From: Cyclostephanos tholiformis
Taxonomy: Eukaryota; Bacillariophyta; Thalassiosirophyceae; Thalassiosirales; Thalassiosiraceae
Direction: 5' to 3'
Assembly: GCA_036939975.1 (NCBI GenBank)
Contig: JALLPB010000551.1
Location: 1 to 14,755, forward strand
Length of the DNA stretch: 14,755 nucleotides
Below are positions 1 through 8,265 of the stretch, one piece after another. Every line of letters begins with the position of its first letter. Within the stretch, counting starts at the first letter, position 1. Below the pieces are notes generated by a model. It did no database searches. It was not told where the DNA came from and was given only the letters and a program-made list of their open reading frames with translations. The translations under genes and the position numbers were made by a program.

Positions 1-402
1 TCCGAACGATTTAGCTGTCACATCCTTCAACATTAGCTGTTTCTTAATCCCCGGTTTTTACGGTATATTTATTTCGTCTAACGAACTATACACCACAAAT
101 CTGTTAGAGGTGAAGTAATACATGAAGCCAGCGGAATGGCCCAGTGTCCGGTGCATGGTACGGGATTAGTTCTGGTAGTTTGCGCGCTCTCACCAAAAAA
201 GCGAACATGTATGATGTGTCAGTTTGTACTATGGCCTCTTCTACAATGAGGCTGAGAGATAGAGAAATGGAAAGATCTGAATGAGTCCATGGGCTCATCA
301 CTCGCTGGCGGTCTACCAGTGGGTGATAAGAATGAGGTTTCAATGCCCTCCCATCACTCGTTCACCGAGGAAATAGGGATCATCGTATCATCATGGGAGA
401 GA
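1..402. other. No recognisable gene; 3' flank of the metalloprotease
   Basis: Short open frames occur on both strands here, but none carries a motif I recognise and their composition (low-complexity Ser/Leu runs, no clear start context) looks random. The stretch follows the stop codon of the minus-strand metalloprotease at 403, so part of it should be that gene's 3' untranslated region. A TTTATT at about 67-72 reads AATAAA on the minus strand and could be a distant polyadenylation signal, but this is weak. Confidence 0.4.
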
Positions 403-1931
403 TCAAGTCATAACGGCATCGTCATTCTGGGCCGGCACATGCGTCTCGCTGTCGTTATTCCCCGCGACGCGGTCCTGATAGCATTTCCTGCCGAAAATCG
501 AATGATTTCCGAGCCCATCGCGCTTCGCGGCAGCCCACAGCTCGTGGCTCTCATAGAAGACGAAGACTCCCACCAGTCCGAGGTATAGCCCACCGGCATA
601 AGTCCCGACGAACCAGGTTATTATAGCGCACACGATCATGCCGGTGGAGATGAACATGGCGGTGATGGCGGTCACCCTCGCGGCGGCGATGGATTTCAAC
701 TTGAAGACCAGGAGGAGAAAGGCGGCATAGACGCGTCCTCCGTCCAACTGAATTTCCCGAGACGACGTGGGGGGGGGGGAAGAGAACGACGTCAAAAAAA
801 AACCGTGCACCTCATCAAATGGACGAAGGAAGGAATATATATTGATGATGTCATCCCCAAGAAACTCACCGGATAGGCTGATCATATTCAGCGTATTTCG
901 TTTTTTTTTTCGGTGAGTTACGCGCCAGAAATGAAACGATAAGTGAGAGAATGTCGCTTTATAGATGGAAGATCACGGAGCTCTCCACGCGAACTATGAT
1001 ATAATACCCGATCAATATCTCACCGGGGATGAGCAGGTTGAAGCAGAATAGGATGATATTCATGTAAAGTGCCTGCGCGGATAGAATTTCGAAGAAGCTA
1101 TAACATCCGATCGATTTTTTTTTTTTTCATTTTTTTTTTTTTTTTCCAAGCGAGTTAGAGAGGGATGCATCGGTTTGGTGTGACGGGGTTAACGCCGACA
1201 TGATCGAGCAGTTGTCACGAAAAAAAGGGCGTTCATAATTAGTAATCAGAACTCACCCGGCGGGGGTGGACAATACGTTCAAATATATCATGTTGGTGGG
1301 CCATAAACCGCGATCCTCCCCCCTCGTTACCGCGTACGTCGCCCACCAGAATAGCGACATCGGAAGATGCGTCGTGGGTCCCATGAGCGCGACCTTCAAA
1401 TCTCCCACGAGTGCGTTGTCGTCGTCGGCCACGGGACCGCATAAGGCGAAGCCGCCGAGCGGCCACAGTACGATGCCGTCCACGGTGCCACCGAGTCTCT
1501 TCGTCGTTAGCGCGTGACCGAACTCGTGGACCTGTTGTTGCGAGAATCGCGGTGTGTGGGGGGCACGATGTAGTAGATGGGGAAAGATAACGGCGGGAAC
1601 CAAAATAAGATAGGGGGTCGGTCGGGGAATCGGGCTGTCAACGACGAGGTAAATATATATCCATCGTCGAACGAGTTGTCGTTGCTTTCGTGACGCTCAC
1701 CAATATCGTAAGCAGTAGGATGGGGCCGTACAATACAACGATGAGGAGGATGTACATCGGATAGCTCTCGTTCCCGGTCCTGTAGTTCATTAATGAACTC
1801 GCGAATTCCAACAGCAGGAGGAGAAAGTAGCTGTAATGCAATTTGACGGGTATGCCGGCCACGCAGGACCCGAGCGAGATGGCGTATCCGTACGATGATG
1901 ATGGTGGTGGTGATGGTGTTGCCGCCGCCAT
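403..1931 (-). CDS. M50 (site-2-type) intramembrane zinc metalloprotease, five exons including an 8-nt microexon
   Basis: Predicted 310-aa polytopic membrane protease of the S2P/M50B family, which cleaves membrane-embedded substrates using one zinc ion. Exons on the minus strand: 1931-1701, 1531-1257, 1097-1024, 877-870 and 747-403; every intron is GT-AG and all phases agree. Residues 78-83 are VHEFGH, the HExxH zinc site (His79, Glu80, His83), directly after a hydrophobic helix in exon 1. The third ligand lies in NLLIPAYPLDGGR (189-201, Asp198), the family's NPDG-like motif, and it is assembled across exons 3, 4 and 5. Exon 1 opens with a short Ala/Pro/Ser stretch and then GIPVKLHYS plus two membrane segments, as in compact cyanobacterial-type S2P homologues. 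There is no C-terminal CBS domain. The HExxH frame joins perfectly only if the first intron ends just before GTCCACGAG. Organelle location is possible but not shown. Family assignment is firm; the substrate is unknown. Confidence 0.87.
870..877 (-). other. 8-nt microexon of the metalloprotease gene
   Basis: On the minus strand the sequence reads ...GATCAG|CCTATCCG|GTGAGT..., an 8-nt exon between a canonical acceptor and a strong donor. The preceding exon ends at 1024 with CCC G and the next begins at 747 with TTG GAC GGA. Joining them directly breaks the frame; inserting the 8 nt gives codons GCC TAT CCG TTG GAC, that is A-Y-P-L-D, restoring the NLLxPAYPLDGGR zinc-ligand motif expected for the family. 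The flanking introns are 146 nt (878-1023) and 122 nt (748-869). Confidence 0.82.
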
Positions 1932-2219
1932 GTTGTTGCTTTGCCCCCAATAAAGACGGTGATTGTGGGAGGGCGGCGGGATTGATACTTTTCCTACCTA
2001 CTGATAACGAAACAATTTGCCCCTTTCATACCTTTAGAAATAGTACAGTAGAAAACTCTATCGTATTACTGTAGACTATTATTCAAACAATCCTATTTCT
2101 ACTCTAGGATTTTTCATTGAATTGTTGTTCAGTTAAATGTATTTACTTACTTACTATGAAAAATTTCCCCGCCATCTCTACAGAGCGTATTGCGTTCGCG
2201 TACGAGCCCTCAAAAAATC
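1932..2219. promoter_or_regulatory. Divergent intergenic region (metalloprotease / PRCC gene)
   Basis: This 288-bp AT-rich gap separates the start codons of two head-to-head genes (minus-strand start at 1931, plus-strand start at 2220), so it must carry both 5' untranslated regions and both core promoters. I see no TATA box or named factor site that I would defend. Assignment as a shared promoter rests on geometry only. Confidence 0.45.
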
Positions 2220-3859
2220 ATGGATCTGCTGAAGGGCTACGGCAGCGATTCGTCCGCGTCGTCATCATCCTCCGGGCCGGCGGCGACGTCGAGGCGGACG
2301 ATGCGAGAGTCGTCCCCGGACGATGGCGGGTGGGGTCCGATCGTCCCCGCCGCGCCATCGTCCGGGGGGGGGGGGAACAATCCGTCGAAACGAGGAGGAG
2401 GAGGAGGAGGAGGAGGAGGAGGAGGAGGACTAGGGGGGGGGGGGGGAGGACGAGGAATAGGACGGGGAGGGAAACGCCTTTTATCCCTGGGGGCGGTGTT
2501 GCCGCCCGAGATATTCGATCGGCTGACGCGACATTCCCGTGGGAACGACGACGACGACACCGACGACTCGTCGTCTTTCACGTCTCCTTCGACGGGGGTG
2601 GGGGATAATGATAACGGGAATGATAAGAGGCATCGAGACGTCGTGGGACGCTCTCGTTTTGATCGCCCGATATCGATCGTCGATGTGAGCATCGCGCCGG
2701 CGGCGAAGTCGCGCGGTGACGACGACGGTCGCGCGGGATTGTACTCGCTCCTTGACGAGCTCCGATCGACGCCGTCATCCGCGACGAAGACGACAACGAC
2801 AACGATCGCCGCGAATCGCATCGTTCCCGCGCCGGTAATGAACGACGGGGGGGGGGAGGTCGTACCCGTTAGAGCATGCGATGGGGGGGGGGGGACGGGA
2901 CGATGGACGGGATAGGTGGCAGCGGCGGATTGGGAATGGCCTTCATGACGTATACGACATCGGCCACCAATAGACGGGGGGTGGGCGGGACGGTGGTGGA
3001 CGTGCACGCGACGTCGTCGTCGTCGTCGTCCTCGTCGTCGTCGCGAACCTCGAATAAAGATGACGACGATGGGGCATTATCGGGAGGACGACGGGCGGGG
3101 GGGGGGGGGAAGCGGGAGGAGAAGGTACCTTCCCCCACCGCCCTCCCGCCCCCCTCCGTCGAGCTGGACGTCCCATCCTCGTCTTCGTCGACGAGATTCC
3201 GTCGCGCGATGGTGTCGTACGCGCCAATGAGACTCGGGGATGCTGGAGGCGATCAACCCGACTCGAGTGGCGCTGGACCATCGCCGTGGGACGCGAACGG
3301 CGCTCCGTCTCGCGCCGAGGACGACGGCGATGGCGCTGGACATGATTATGGTGATGGCGTCGGCGGCGTCGGAGTCAATTCGCAGTACAAATCTCGAAAG
3401 CAGATTCGAGAGGAGGAACGGGCCCTCCGGTCCGGTCGCGCGTTCGACGATACCGCCCCCTCATCCTCCCATCCCTCTTCCTACGCATCCGCATCCGCGA
3501 CGGAGATATGCCAGCCGTCGCCGACGGAATTCGCTCCCACGGCCCACGCCGCGGCAATCGCCTCGCGGGCCGCCCGAATTCGTGGTGCCGCGTCCTTCGG
3601 AGGAGGGGGAGGGGGAGGGGGAGGGGGGCCCGGGAGAGGCATTGCGATGTACGATCCGCGCTTGGGGACGGATGTCAGCGGGGTGGGCGTCACGGGGAAA
3701 CATCGATCGAAGCACCAGATCAACCAGCTAATGGCGAGCGCCATATCATTGGAGGCCCATCGTGCATCGGAGGCCGAGCTGGCGAGGTTCGGGGTGGGGG
3801 CGGGGGTGGGCGGGGGGGGGAACGCCAGGACCGATGCCAAGAGGAAATACGGCTGGTAG
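2220..3859 (+). CDS. PRCC-domain nuclear protein (proline-rich PRCC homologue)
   Basis: The C-terminal 70 or so residues match the PRCC C-terminal domain: MYDPRLGTDVSG, then a basic KHRSKHQINQLMASA block, and an ending RTDAKRKYGW like the QAKYGF end of the animal protein. The N-terminus MDLLKGYGSDSS is also PRCC-like, followed by SLGAVLPPEIFDRLTR and a SLLDELRSTP segment. Human PRCC is a nuclear protein linked to MAD2B and splicing factors; an equivalent role here is inference. Start ATG is at 2220. Long Gly, Ser and Asp runs dominate the middle. The reading frame changes: the first frame runs from 2220 to a TAG at 2913-2915, and the second is open only from 2873 to 3859. Either an intron joins them (GTGAGC donor at 2685 and TAG acceptor ending 2872 would be in phase, 188 nt) or a run of G (2884-2894, or 2847-2856) has lost or gained a base in the sequence. 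The last 650 bases lie inside the left direct repeat. Confidence 0.78.
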
Positions 3860-4141
3860 GCAATGCGGGGGAAGGTGATGAGAAATCCGTTTCGTGGCGA
3901 GCATCGTGGGGGGGGTCCATCTTTGTCTTGTCCTATTCAACAAAAGGTAAACATTCAGTCCACACCATATCCACGCTAGCATGAACGTTAGGTTGAATTT
4001 ACTCCTCACTTATTCGACACATCTTTGTTTTTATTTGTTCTGAATCCTACTTGCAGCTCAGGCTGAATCTCGATGACAAGTACACGGCGTCGGATCTATG
4101 TCGCAAGGCATGCCCAACATCTGACTTGCCAGGAGCTTGCG
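3211..4141. repeat. Left copy of a ~0.93-kb direct repeat flanking rvt
   Basis: This block and 7337-8357 are homologous in the same orientation. It begins within the PRCC coding region (TACGCGCCAATGAGACTCG against TACACGCCAATAAGACTCG in the right copy), runs through the PRCC stop and 3' flank, and ends inside the last exon of the flavoenzyme at GCCAGGAGCTTGC, after which the two copies diverge abruptly. Over 3945-4140 against 8168-8357 I count by hand about 20 substitutions, mostly transitions, and one 2-nt indel, roughly 89% identity. In this copy the PRCC 3' end is the functional one. Confidence 0.9.
4047..4141 (-). pseudogene. Truncated 3' end of the FAD oxidoreductase gene (left-copy relic)
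   Basis: On the minus strand this reads KLLASQMLGMPCDIDPTP, matching the C-terminus of the flavoenzyme at 8266-9992, then loses frame because of two extra bases near 4082-4083 relative to the intact gene, and ends at the homologous TAG (4047-4049). No upstream coding sequence accompanies it: position 4141 abuts the unrelated rvt 3' flank. It is a fragment carried by the duplication, without a start codon, and not a gene. Confidence 0.88.
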
Positions 4142-4258
4142 GCTTCCGCAATCTGTTCAAATATATTATGATTGGACATACATGTGACCCACCTATTCAA
4201 TGATTAGTACCGTTCTACTTCATTTCGATGTTGCATTTTACTTTGTCATAAACCGTAC

Positions 4259-6946
4259 TCAGAGTTCCCAGCGAACCCTTGCGCTTCGAAAGACATCCAC
4301 CATGCCGACAGGAATTGAGCCCGGGTCGACAATGGCAAGGCTGCCAAACTTAGTCACCATCTCGTTTTGGTGCAGTCCAATTATCCACTGCCAGTAGGGG
4401 CTCAGGTCGCTCCAAATTGCATTGTCCTCTGTCTCCTCTGTGTCTTTTCCCTCCTCTTCGTCATCCTCATCAAAGAAATACACACCGTCTCTGCCAGCAG
4501 AGCTCCCGCCTTGCGCCTTGAATGAATCGAATTCACTATCAGACAACCCAAAGGCCATTTTATAGCTGACGAGATGTTGGATTATCTGAGGCGTTGAGCT
4601 GATGAGACGTTGCTTGGGCTCCTGCAACAACTGTTTGTAGGCTTCAAGCCATCCATTGGGGTGCTCCGTTCTAGGCTTTGTAAACTCCTCGAAAGAAAAG
4701 AACGGGTCTGTACGCTGCACTGAGGCTTTTGTGCAAGCTTCCCTTCGCTGCCAGTCTAGCTCGCGTCCTGACTCCCACAGGTCCTTAGCTTGGTCATAAT
4801 CCTGACGCTCAGCCTTTAAAACGTCATCAATTATTTTTTGTGGCGAACGCCCGTAGCCATTGCGCATGACGAATAGGTCCGCAAAATGGTCCTTCATCTC
4901 CAGCCCGCCCGCCGTATTTGGCCAAAGGTACCATCCTAAGGGCAATTTTGACGTGTCTGTCTCAAACTTTGAATGTAGTATCTTCGCAACTTCAGTGATG
5001 GCACTCAAAGATCCCTCCACAACCTCATCTTTCGATTTTGGATGGAATAGCTGACGCTGAGTACGTGCCAGCGTATATATGATATCATCGATGTGAGCCT
5101 TGCCATAAACAAGCGAAGGCTGACCACAATTGCGCACCATGAAAGTCATGTACTTATTATATGCCTGAACCCAGCCAAACACCGACGTTGTTGCTGCCAG
5201 TTGCCTCCGCATCTCTTCAATGTGCACATTCACTAATTCCTGGTCTATGATGAACCTGCCTGAGTTGTCCATGCACAGGAACCCCCAGCGAATGTCGCCC
5301 TTTGGGAGGCCTTCCTCTGTTACGCTCTCACCGATTTGAATCGAGCCAGTCTTCTCTAGGTTGAAGGAGAGACCAGCCAGATCAGCATACTTCTTCATCT
5401 CTTCCCACGCGCTGACGCACTTCTTGCGATCTGAGTGCCACAGCCAGAAGTCATCGTGTAGACGGTAGAGAAATAAACCTTCAGCCTTTTGGTTGACGCC
5501 AAAATCCAAGATGAACATCGTGAGCTCGCCAAACAGCGTACTGAGCATATATGATAGTGGAACACCTCGCTGACGGATACGTACTGCGCTTGAGGATTCA
5601 TCTTTGAAATAAATTGGGCAGTAGAGGAATGTTTTGAAGAAAGTGAGCTCCCTCTCGGGGACGCCGAAGAATTTCAGTATCGCCAAGATCGTCTGGAAAG
5701 ACAAGGAAGGTCCAAACCATTCGAGGTCCGTGCGGACAACCGCGCAGCGCCCGTGAATGGCCTTGTTGATGGCAATATCTGTACATAGAATATGCAAGAG
5801 TGATTGCTTGAGCTCAAGAGGACCAGGTTTGGAGTTAGGTGCGTCATCTGAATAGTTGTTTGCCTGTCCATCTGCCGACATTGGCAGCTGGCACATGAAA
5901 AAGTTATTTGTCTGATACTCTTGACGCATGTTTTCAACGCTCCCCCAGATATGTGTGAAGCCCAAGAAGGCGTCACGGCGCTCATTATCAGCATGATTCA
6001 TCGAGAGAGGGACGGATTTCCATGCCCGACTTGCCTTGAGATCATTCAATGCTTGTCTGAACTCTGTAGACCAGCGAACGCCAACAAAATGGAGCAACAG
6101 GCAAGTCAAAATCTCCGTATCGAGGAAGAATCGGGTCTTCCCATTTAGCTGACGGCGCGGCTCTACTGGAACGCCTGATCTGGGCCACGACCAGCAGTTG
6201 AGTGTGGCGAGCTTCATGGTTAGGACACTTGCAAGTTCCTTGAGGACAGTCGGATTCTGTTGAAGTTGCTTGAGCAGGCCCTGTTTCTCTTCAGAAAGGA
6301 CATCTGCGTGCAAAACAGATGTGATTGTGATCTCAACATCGTCTGAGGTGATCTCGATCTTATGGAGACCCTCGGCAAACGTTTTAATGCGCCTCCTTAG
6401 GTCCTCCAGGCAGTCCTTGGCGTCTATTGACGAGAACAGGTCCGCAAGATATGCCTCAAGCGCCGACACATCAATGCTCTTCTCTTGGAATATGATAGAC
6501 TCTAACTTTTGCTTCTGCTCAATGGTCTCAGTCCTACTGACAGAAACAAATTCCGGCGGCGAATTCGATGCATCCAACCACTCCGTGAGCAGGGTGTGAA
6601 AAAGGTGCGCACATTCGTACCGCGCGCTCTCGTGCTTGAATTCCGCCTCGACTTGATGGATCCACTCATCCAGGATGGAAGTGGGAAACCCTGGATCGCG
6701 TCGAGCCTGCTCCAGCCATCGCATCATATCCCGAAGATTTATGTTCGGAGACCATTTCCCAGCAGGCCAGTCCTTCATCCCGCGGATGAGAATCGCGAGC
6801 CTCTCCTTTTGATCCCCCACATGGGCATCGGCTTCTGCAAGGACCTTGCTTGAATGCTCCGAAAAGTTGGCGCGATTCTTCTCGAGCTCCTCTAGCTTGA
6901 CGTTGGTGATGAACTGGAGTGTTTCATTGAAAGCTTCCGTCGACAT
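4259..6946 (-). CDS. rvt: Reverse-transcriptase-related cellular protein (rvt family)
   Basis: An uninterrupted 895-aa protein of the rvt family, the domesticated reverse transcriptases described from fungi, some protists, animals and bacteria; members are single genes without a mobile-element partner and make nucleic acid in vitro with protein priming. Visible order: an alpha-helical, coiled-coil-like N-terminus (about 1-240, with KLEELEKNR at 17-25); fingers motif EPRRQLNGKTRFFLD at 262-276; an insertion of about 100 residues before the palm (about 295-395), matching the family's loop; motif A VVRTDLEWFGPS with Asp407; motif B RQRGVPLS at 458-465; motif C YRLHDDFWLW with Asp498-Asp499; motif D LSFNLEKTGS at 526-535; motif E IRWGFL at 552-557; then a long C-terminal region ending with an acidic run (about 826-842). 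All three catalytic aspartates are present, so activity is plausible. Length fits the family. Unlike every neighbour it has no intron, and its coding sequence is visibly less GC-rich than the PRCC gene. Start ATG at 6946; no in-frame extension with homology upstream. It lies between two direct repeats. Biological function of the family is unknown. Confidence 0.9.
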   Translation of the reverse strand: MSTEAFNETLQFITNVKLEELEKNRANFSEHSSKVLAEADAHVGDQKERLAILIRGMKDWPAGKWSPNINLRDMMRWLEQARRDPGFPTSILDEWIHQVEAEFKHESARYECAHLFHTLLTEWLDASNSPPEFVSVSRTETIEQKQKLESIIFQEKSIDVSALEAYLADLFSSIDAKDCLEDLRRRIKTFAEGLHKIEITSDDVEITITSVLHADVLSEEKQGLLKQLQQNPTVLKELASVLTMKLATLNCWSWPRSGVPVEPRRQLNGKTRFFLDTEILTCLLLHFVGVRWSTEFRQALNDLKASRAWKSVPLSMNHADNERRDAFLGFTHIWGSVENMRQEYQTNNFFMCQLPMSADGQANNYSDDAPNSKPGPLELKQSLLHILCTDIAINKAIHGRCAVVRTDLEWFGPSLSFQTILAILKFFGVPERELTFFKTFLYCPIYFKDESSSAVRIRQRGVPLSYMLSTLFGELTMFILDFGVNQKAEGLFLYRLHDDFWLWHSDRKKCVSAWEEMKKYADLAGLSFNLEKTGSIQIGESVTEEGLPKGDIRWGFLCMDNSGRFIIDQELVNVHIEEMRRQLAATTSVFGWVQAYNKYMTFMVRNCGQPSLVYGKAHIDDIIYTLARTQRQLFHPKSKDEVVEGSLSAITEVAKILHSKFETDTSKLPLGWYLWPNTAGGLEMKDHFADLFVMRNGYGRSPQKIIDDVLKAERQDYDQAKDLWESGRELDWQRREACTKASVQRTDPFFSFEEFTKPRTEHPNGWLEAYKQLLQEPKQRLISSTPQIIQHLVSYKMAFGLSDSEFDSFKAQGGSSAGRDGVYFFDEDDEEEGKDTEETEDNAIWSDLSPYWQWIIGLHQNEMVTKFGSLAIVDPGSIPVGMVDVFRSARVRWEL

Positions 6947-7336
6947 TGCTTTGGTGTTTGAGGATGAAAGGCTATCGAGACGTGGACGAATACTTTTATT
7001 GTATGTATGCTATTCGGGCTAATTGGATTTTTTATGATATCAACCAACCAGGAGGGGGGGACGGGAACTAAGATGTAATCATGCTCGTGCCTCTTGTGGT
7101 CATGACCAAGACCCAACACCAAAAATTTTTAAGTCCCTCTTCCCTCTCCGAGCATCTGACGCAGTGTCGACCAAGGAAGTTAATCCTCTTCCCACATCGA
7201 TCTAAGGGTGCAATTTGTCATGATGTTGATCGTGTTGCCTTTGGTCACCATCGCGACAGGCAGATTGAACTGTGGGACGTTCTCCTCTGATGGAACCATC
7301 GGACATTCGGATGACAAAACTCTACATCGTTATCGT
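6947..7336. promoter_or_regulatory. 5' flank of rvt, no gene seen
   Basis: This 390-bp stretch precedes the rvt start codon and must contain its promoter. It includes a purine-rich GGAGGGGGGGACGGG patch at about 7051-7065 and AT-rich patches. Short plus-strand open frames exist, one with a hydrophobic start (7208-7393) that runs on into the repeat, but none has coding support. Its right end marks the junction with the right direct repeat. Confidence 0.4.
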
Positions 7337-8074
7337 GATGTCGTTGTACACGCCAATAAGACTCGAGAATGCCGAGCGGTCAACCAGATTTGAGTGGCGC
7401 GGGGTCATCGCCGTGGGACACAAACGGCGCTCCGTCTCGCGCCGAGGACGACGGCGATGGCGCTGGACATGATGACGGGGGTGGCGACGGCGGCGACGGA
7501 ATCAATTCGCAACACAAATCTCGAAAACAGATTCGAGAGGAGGAACGGGCCCTCCGATCCGGTCGCGCGTTCGACGATGCCGCCCCCTCCTCCACCCATT
7601 CCTCCTTCTACGCATCCGCATCCGCGTATAGCGGGTAACCTCCGCTTTTCTTACCTCCAGTCCAACCACTTGAATTTGGCTTGGTACATCCTACCATAGT
7701 GAACGCAAGTTCCNGATTTGTTAGTAGTTATTAGTGAGCCAAAGTTTGTAAGAAAGCAGTACTGCTATACCGCGGCGAAGGTATGCCAGCCGTCGAGGGC
7801 CGCCCGAATGCGCGGTGCCGCTTCCTTCGGAGGAGGGGAGGAGGAGGAGGGCCCGGGAGCAGCATTGAGATGTACGATCCGCGGCCGGGGACGGACGTCA
7901 GCGGGGTGATCGATCGAAACCAAATCAATCAGCTAATTAATTGCGAGCGCCATATCACTGGAGGCCCATCGTGCGTCGGTGGGCGAGCTGGCGAGGTTAA
8001 GGGTGGAGGCGGGGTGTGTGTGTGGGGGGGGGGGGGATGACAGGACCGATGTCAAGAGGAAATGCTGCTGGTAG
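7337..8074 (+). pseudogene. Decayed copy of the PRCC gene 3' end
   Basis: This region aligns with 3211-3859 of the intact gene: KSRKQIREEERALRSGRAFDD is kept, and the segment around YDPRPGTDVSGV and the homologous TAG at 8072-8074 are recognisable. It has no start region, is split at 7627 by a 143-bp insertion, lacks about 18 bases within the conserved basic KHRSKHQ block, and has small indels that put the C-terminal motif in several frames; the last codons read CCW where the intact gene reads KYGW. It cannot make a PRCC domain. It is the spare half of the right-hand repeat. Confidence 0.9.
7627..7769. mobile_element. MITE-like element, 143 bp, inside the PRCC pseudogene
   Basis: The left repeat copy lacks this sequence, so the insertion is directly visible. 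The ends are inverted: TATAGC at the left and GCTATA at the right, and similarity continues inward (GCTTTTCTTAC on the left; GTAAGAAAGC on the right is the complement of GCTTTCTTAC). The element is flanked by CCGCG on both sides (7622-7626 and 7770-7774), while the uninterrupted copy has a single CCGCG there, as expected for a 5-bp target-site duplication. No coding capacity. One undetermined base sits at 7714. Superfamily not assigned. Confidence 0.72.
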
Positions 8075-8265
8075 GCAAGGCGGGGGAAGGTGACGAGAAA
8101 TCTTAGAGCAGCCGTTTCGTGGCGAGTATCGTGTGGGGAACCGTCGTCATCTTGTTAACTGATGTTTAAACATTCAGTCCATATCATGTCCACGCTAGAA
8201 TAAATGCTAGATTGAGTTCACTCCTCACCTATTCGACACATCTTTGTTTTTAATCGTTCTAAACC

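Larger units (their letters stand above)
4142..7336. other. Single-copy block holding rvt, bounded by the direct repeats
   Basis: About 3.2 kb with no similarity to either flank, lying exactly between the end of the left repeat and the start of the right repeat. It contains the rvt coding region with about 117 bp of 3' flank and about 390 bp of 5' flank. I found no terminal inverted repeats by eye, no integrase, endonuclease or RNase H gene other than the RT-like protein, and no poly(A) tract at the 3' side of rvt. It is therefore an inserted block but not a recognisable transposon. Confidence 0.7.

Noticed and set aside
289..588. Plus-strand open frame at the left end
   Set aside because: It overlaps the last exon of the metalloprotease in antisense and has no motif or coding bias of its own.
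1116..1146. Long T runs that might be a poly(A) tail of a retrocopy on the minus strand
   Set aside because: They lie inside the 159-nt intron between the second and third metalloprotease exons, with good splice sites on either side, so they are intronic simple sequence.
2237..3007. Long open frame on the minus strand opposite the PRCC gene, rich in Pro/Ser
   Set aside because: It is the antisense shadow of polyglycine, serine and aspartate repeats in the PRCC gene; its residues are low-complexity and match no family I recognise.
4142..4258. Possible poly(A) tail or terminal repeat at the 3' side of rvt, as in a retrotransposed copy
   Set aside because: The plus strand here shows no T tract and its end does not match the complement of the 7300-7336 end, so neither a poly(A) retrocopy nor a DNA transposon is supported.
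4259..6946. Group II intron, retron, telomerase or non-LTR retrotransposon RT
   Set aside because: No endonuclease, maturase, RNase H or gag-like region is present, and the motif wording (RRQLNGKTRFFLD, LHDDFWLW, NLEKTGS), N-terminal coiled coil and C-terminal extension fit rvt.
7208..7393. Short plus-strand open frame beginning with a hydrophobic, signal-peptide-like stretch
   Set aside because: Only 61 codons, runs across the junction into the duplicated PRCC segment in the wrong frame, and has no homologue that I recognise.
7337..8040. A second functional PRCC-like gene
   Set aside because: No 5' part, an internal insertion, loss of the conserved basic block and frame changes before the terminal motif; it is a duplicated fragment.
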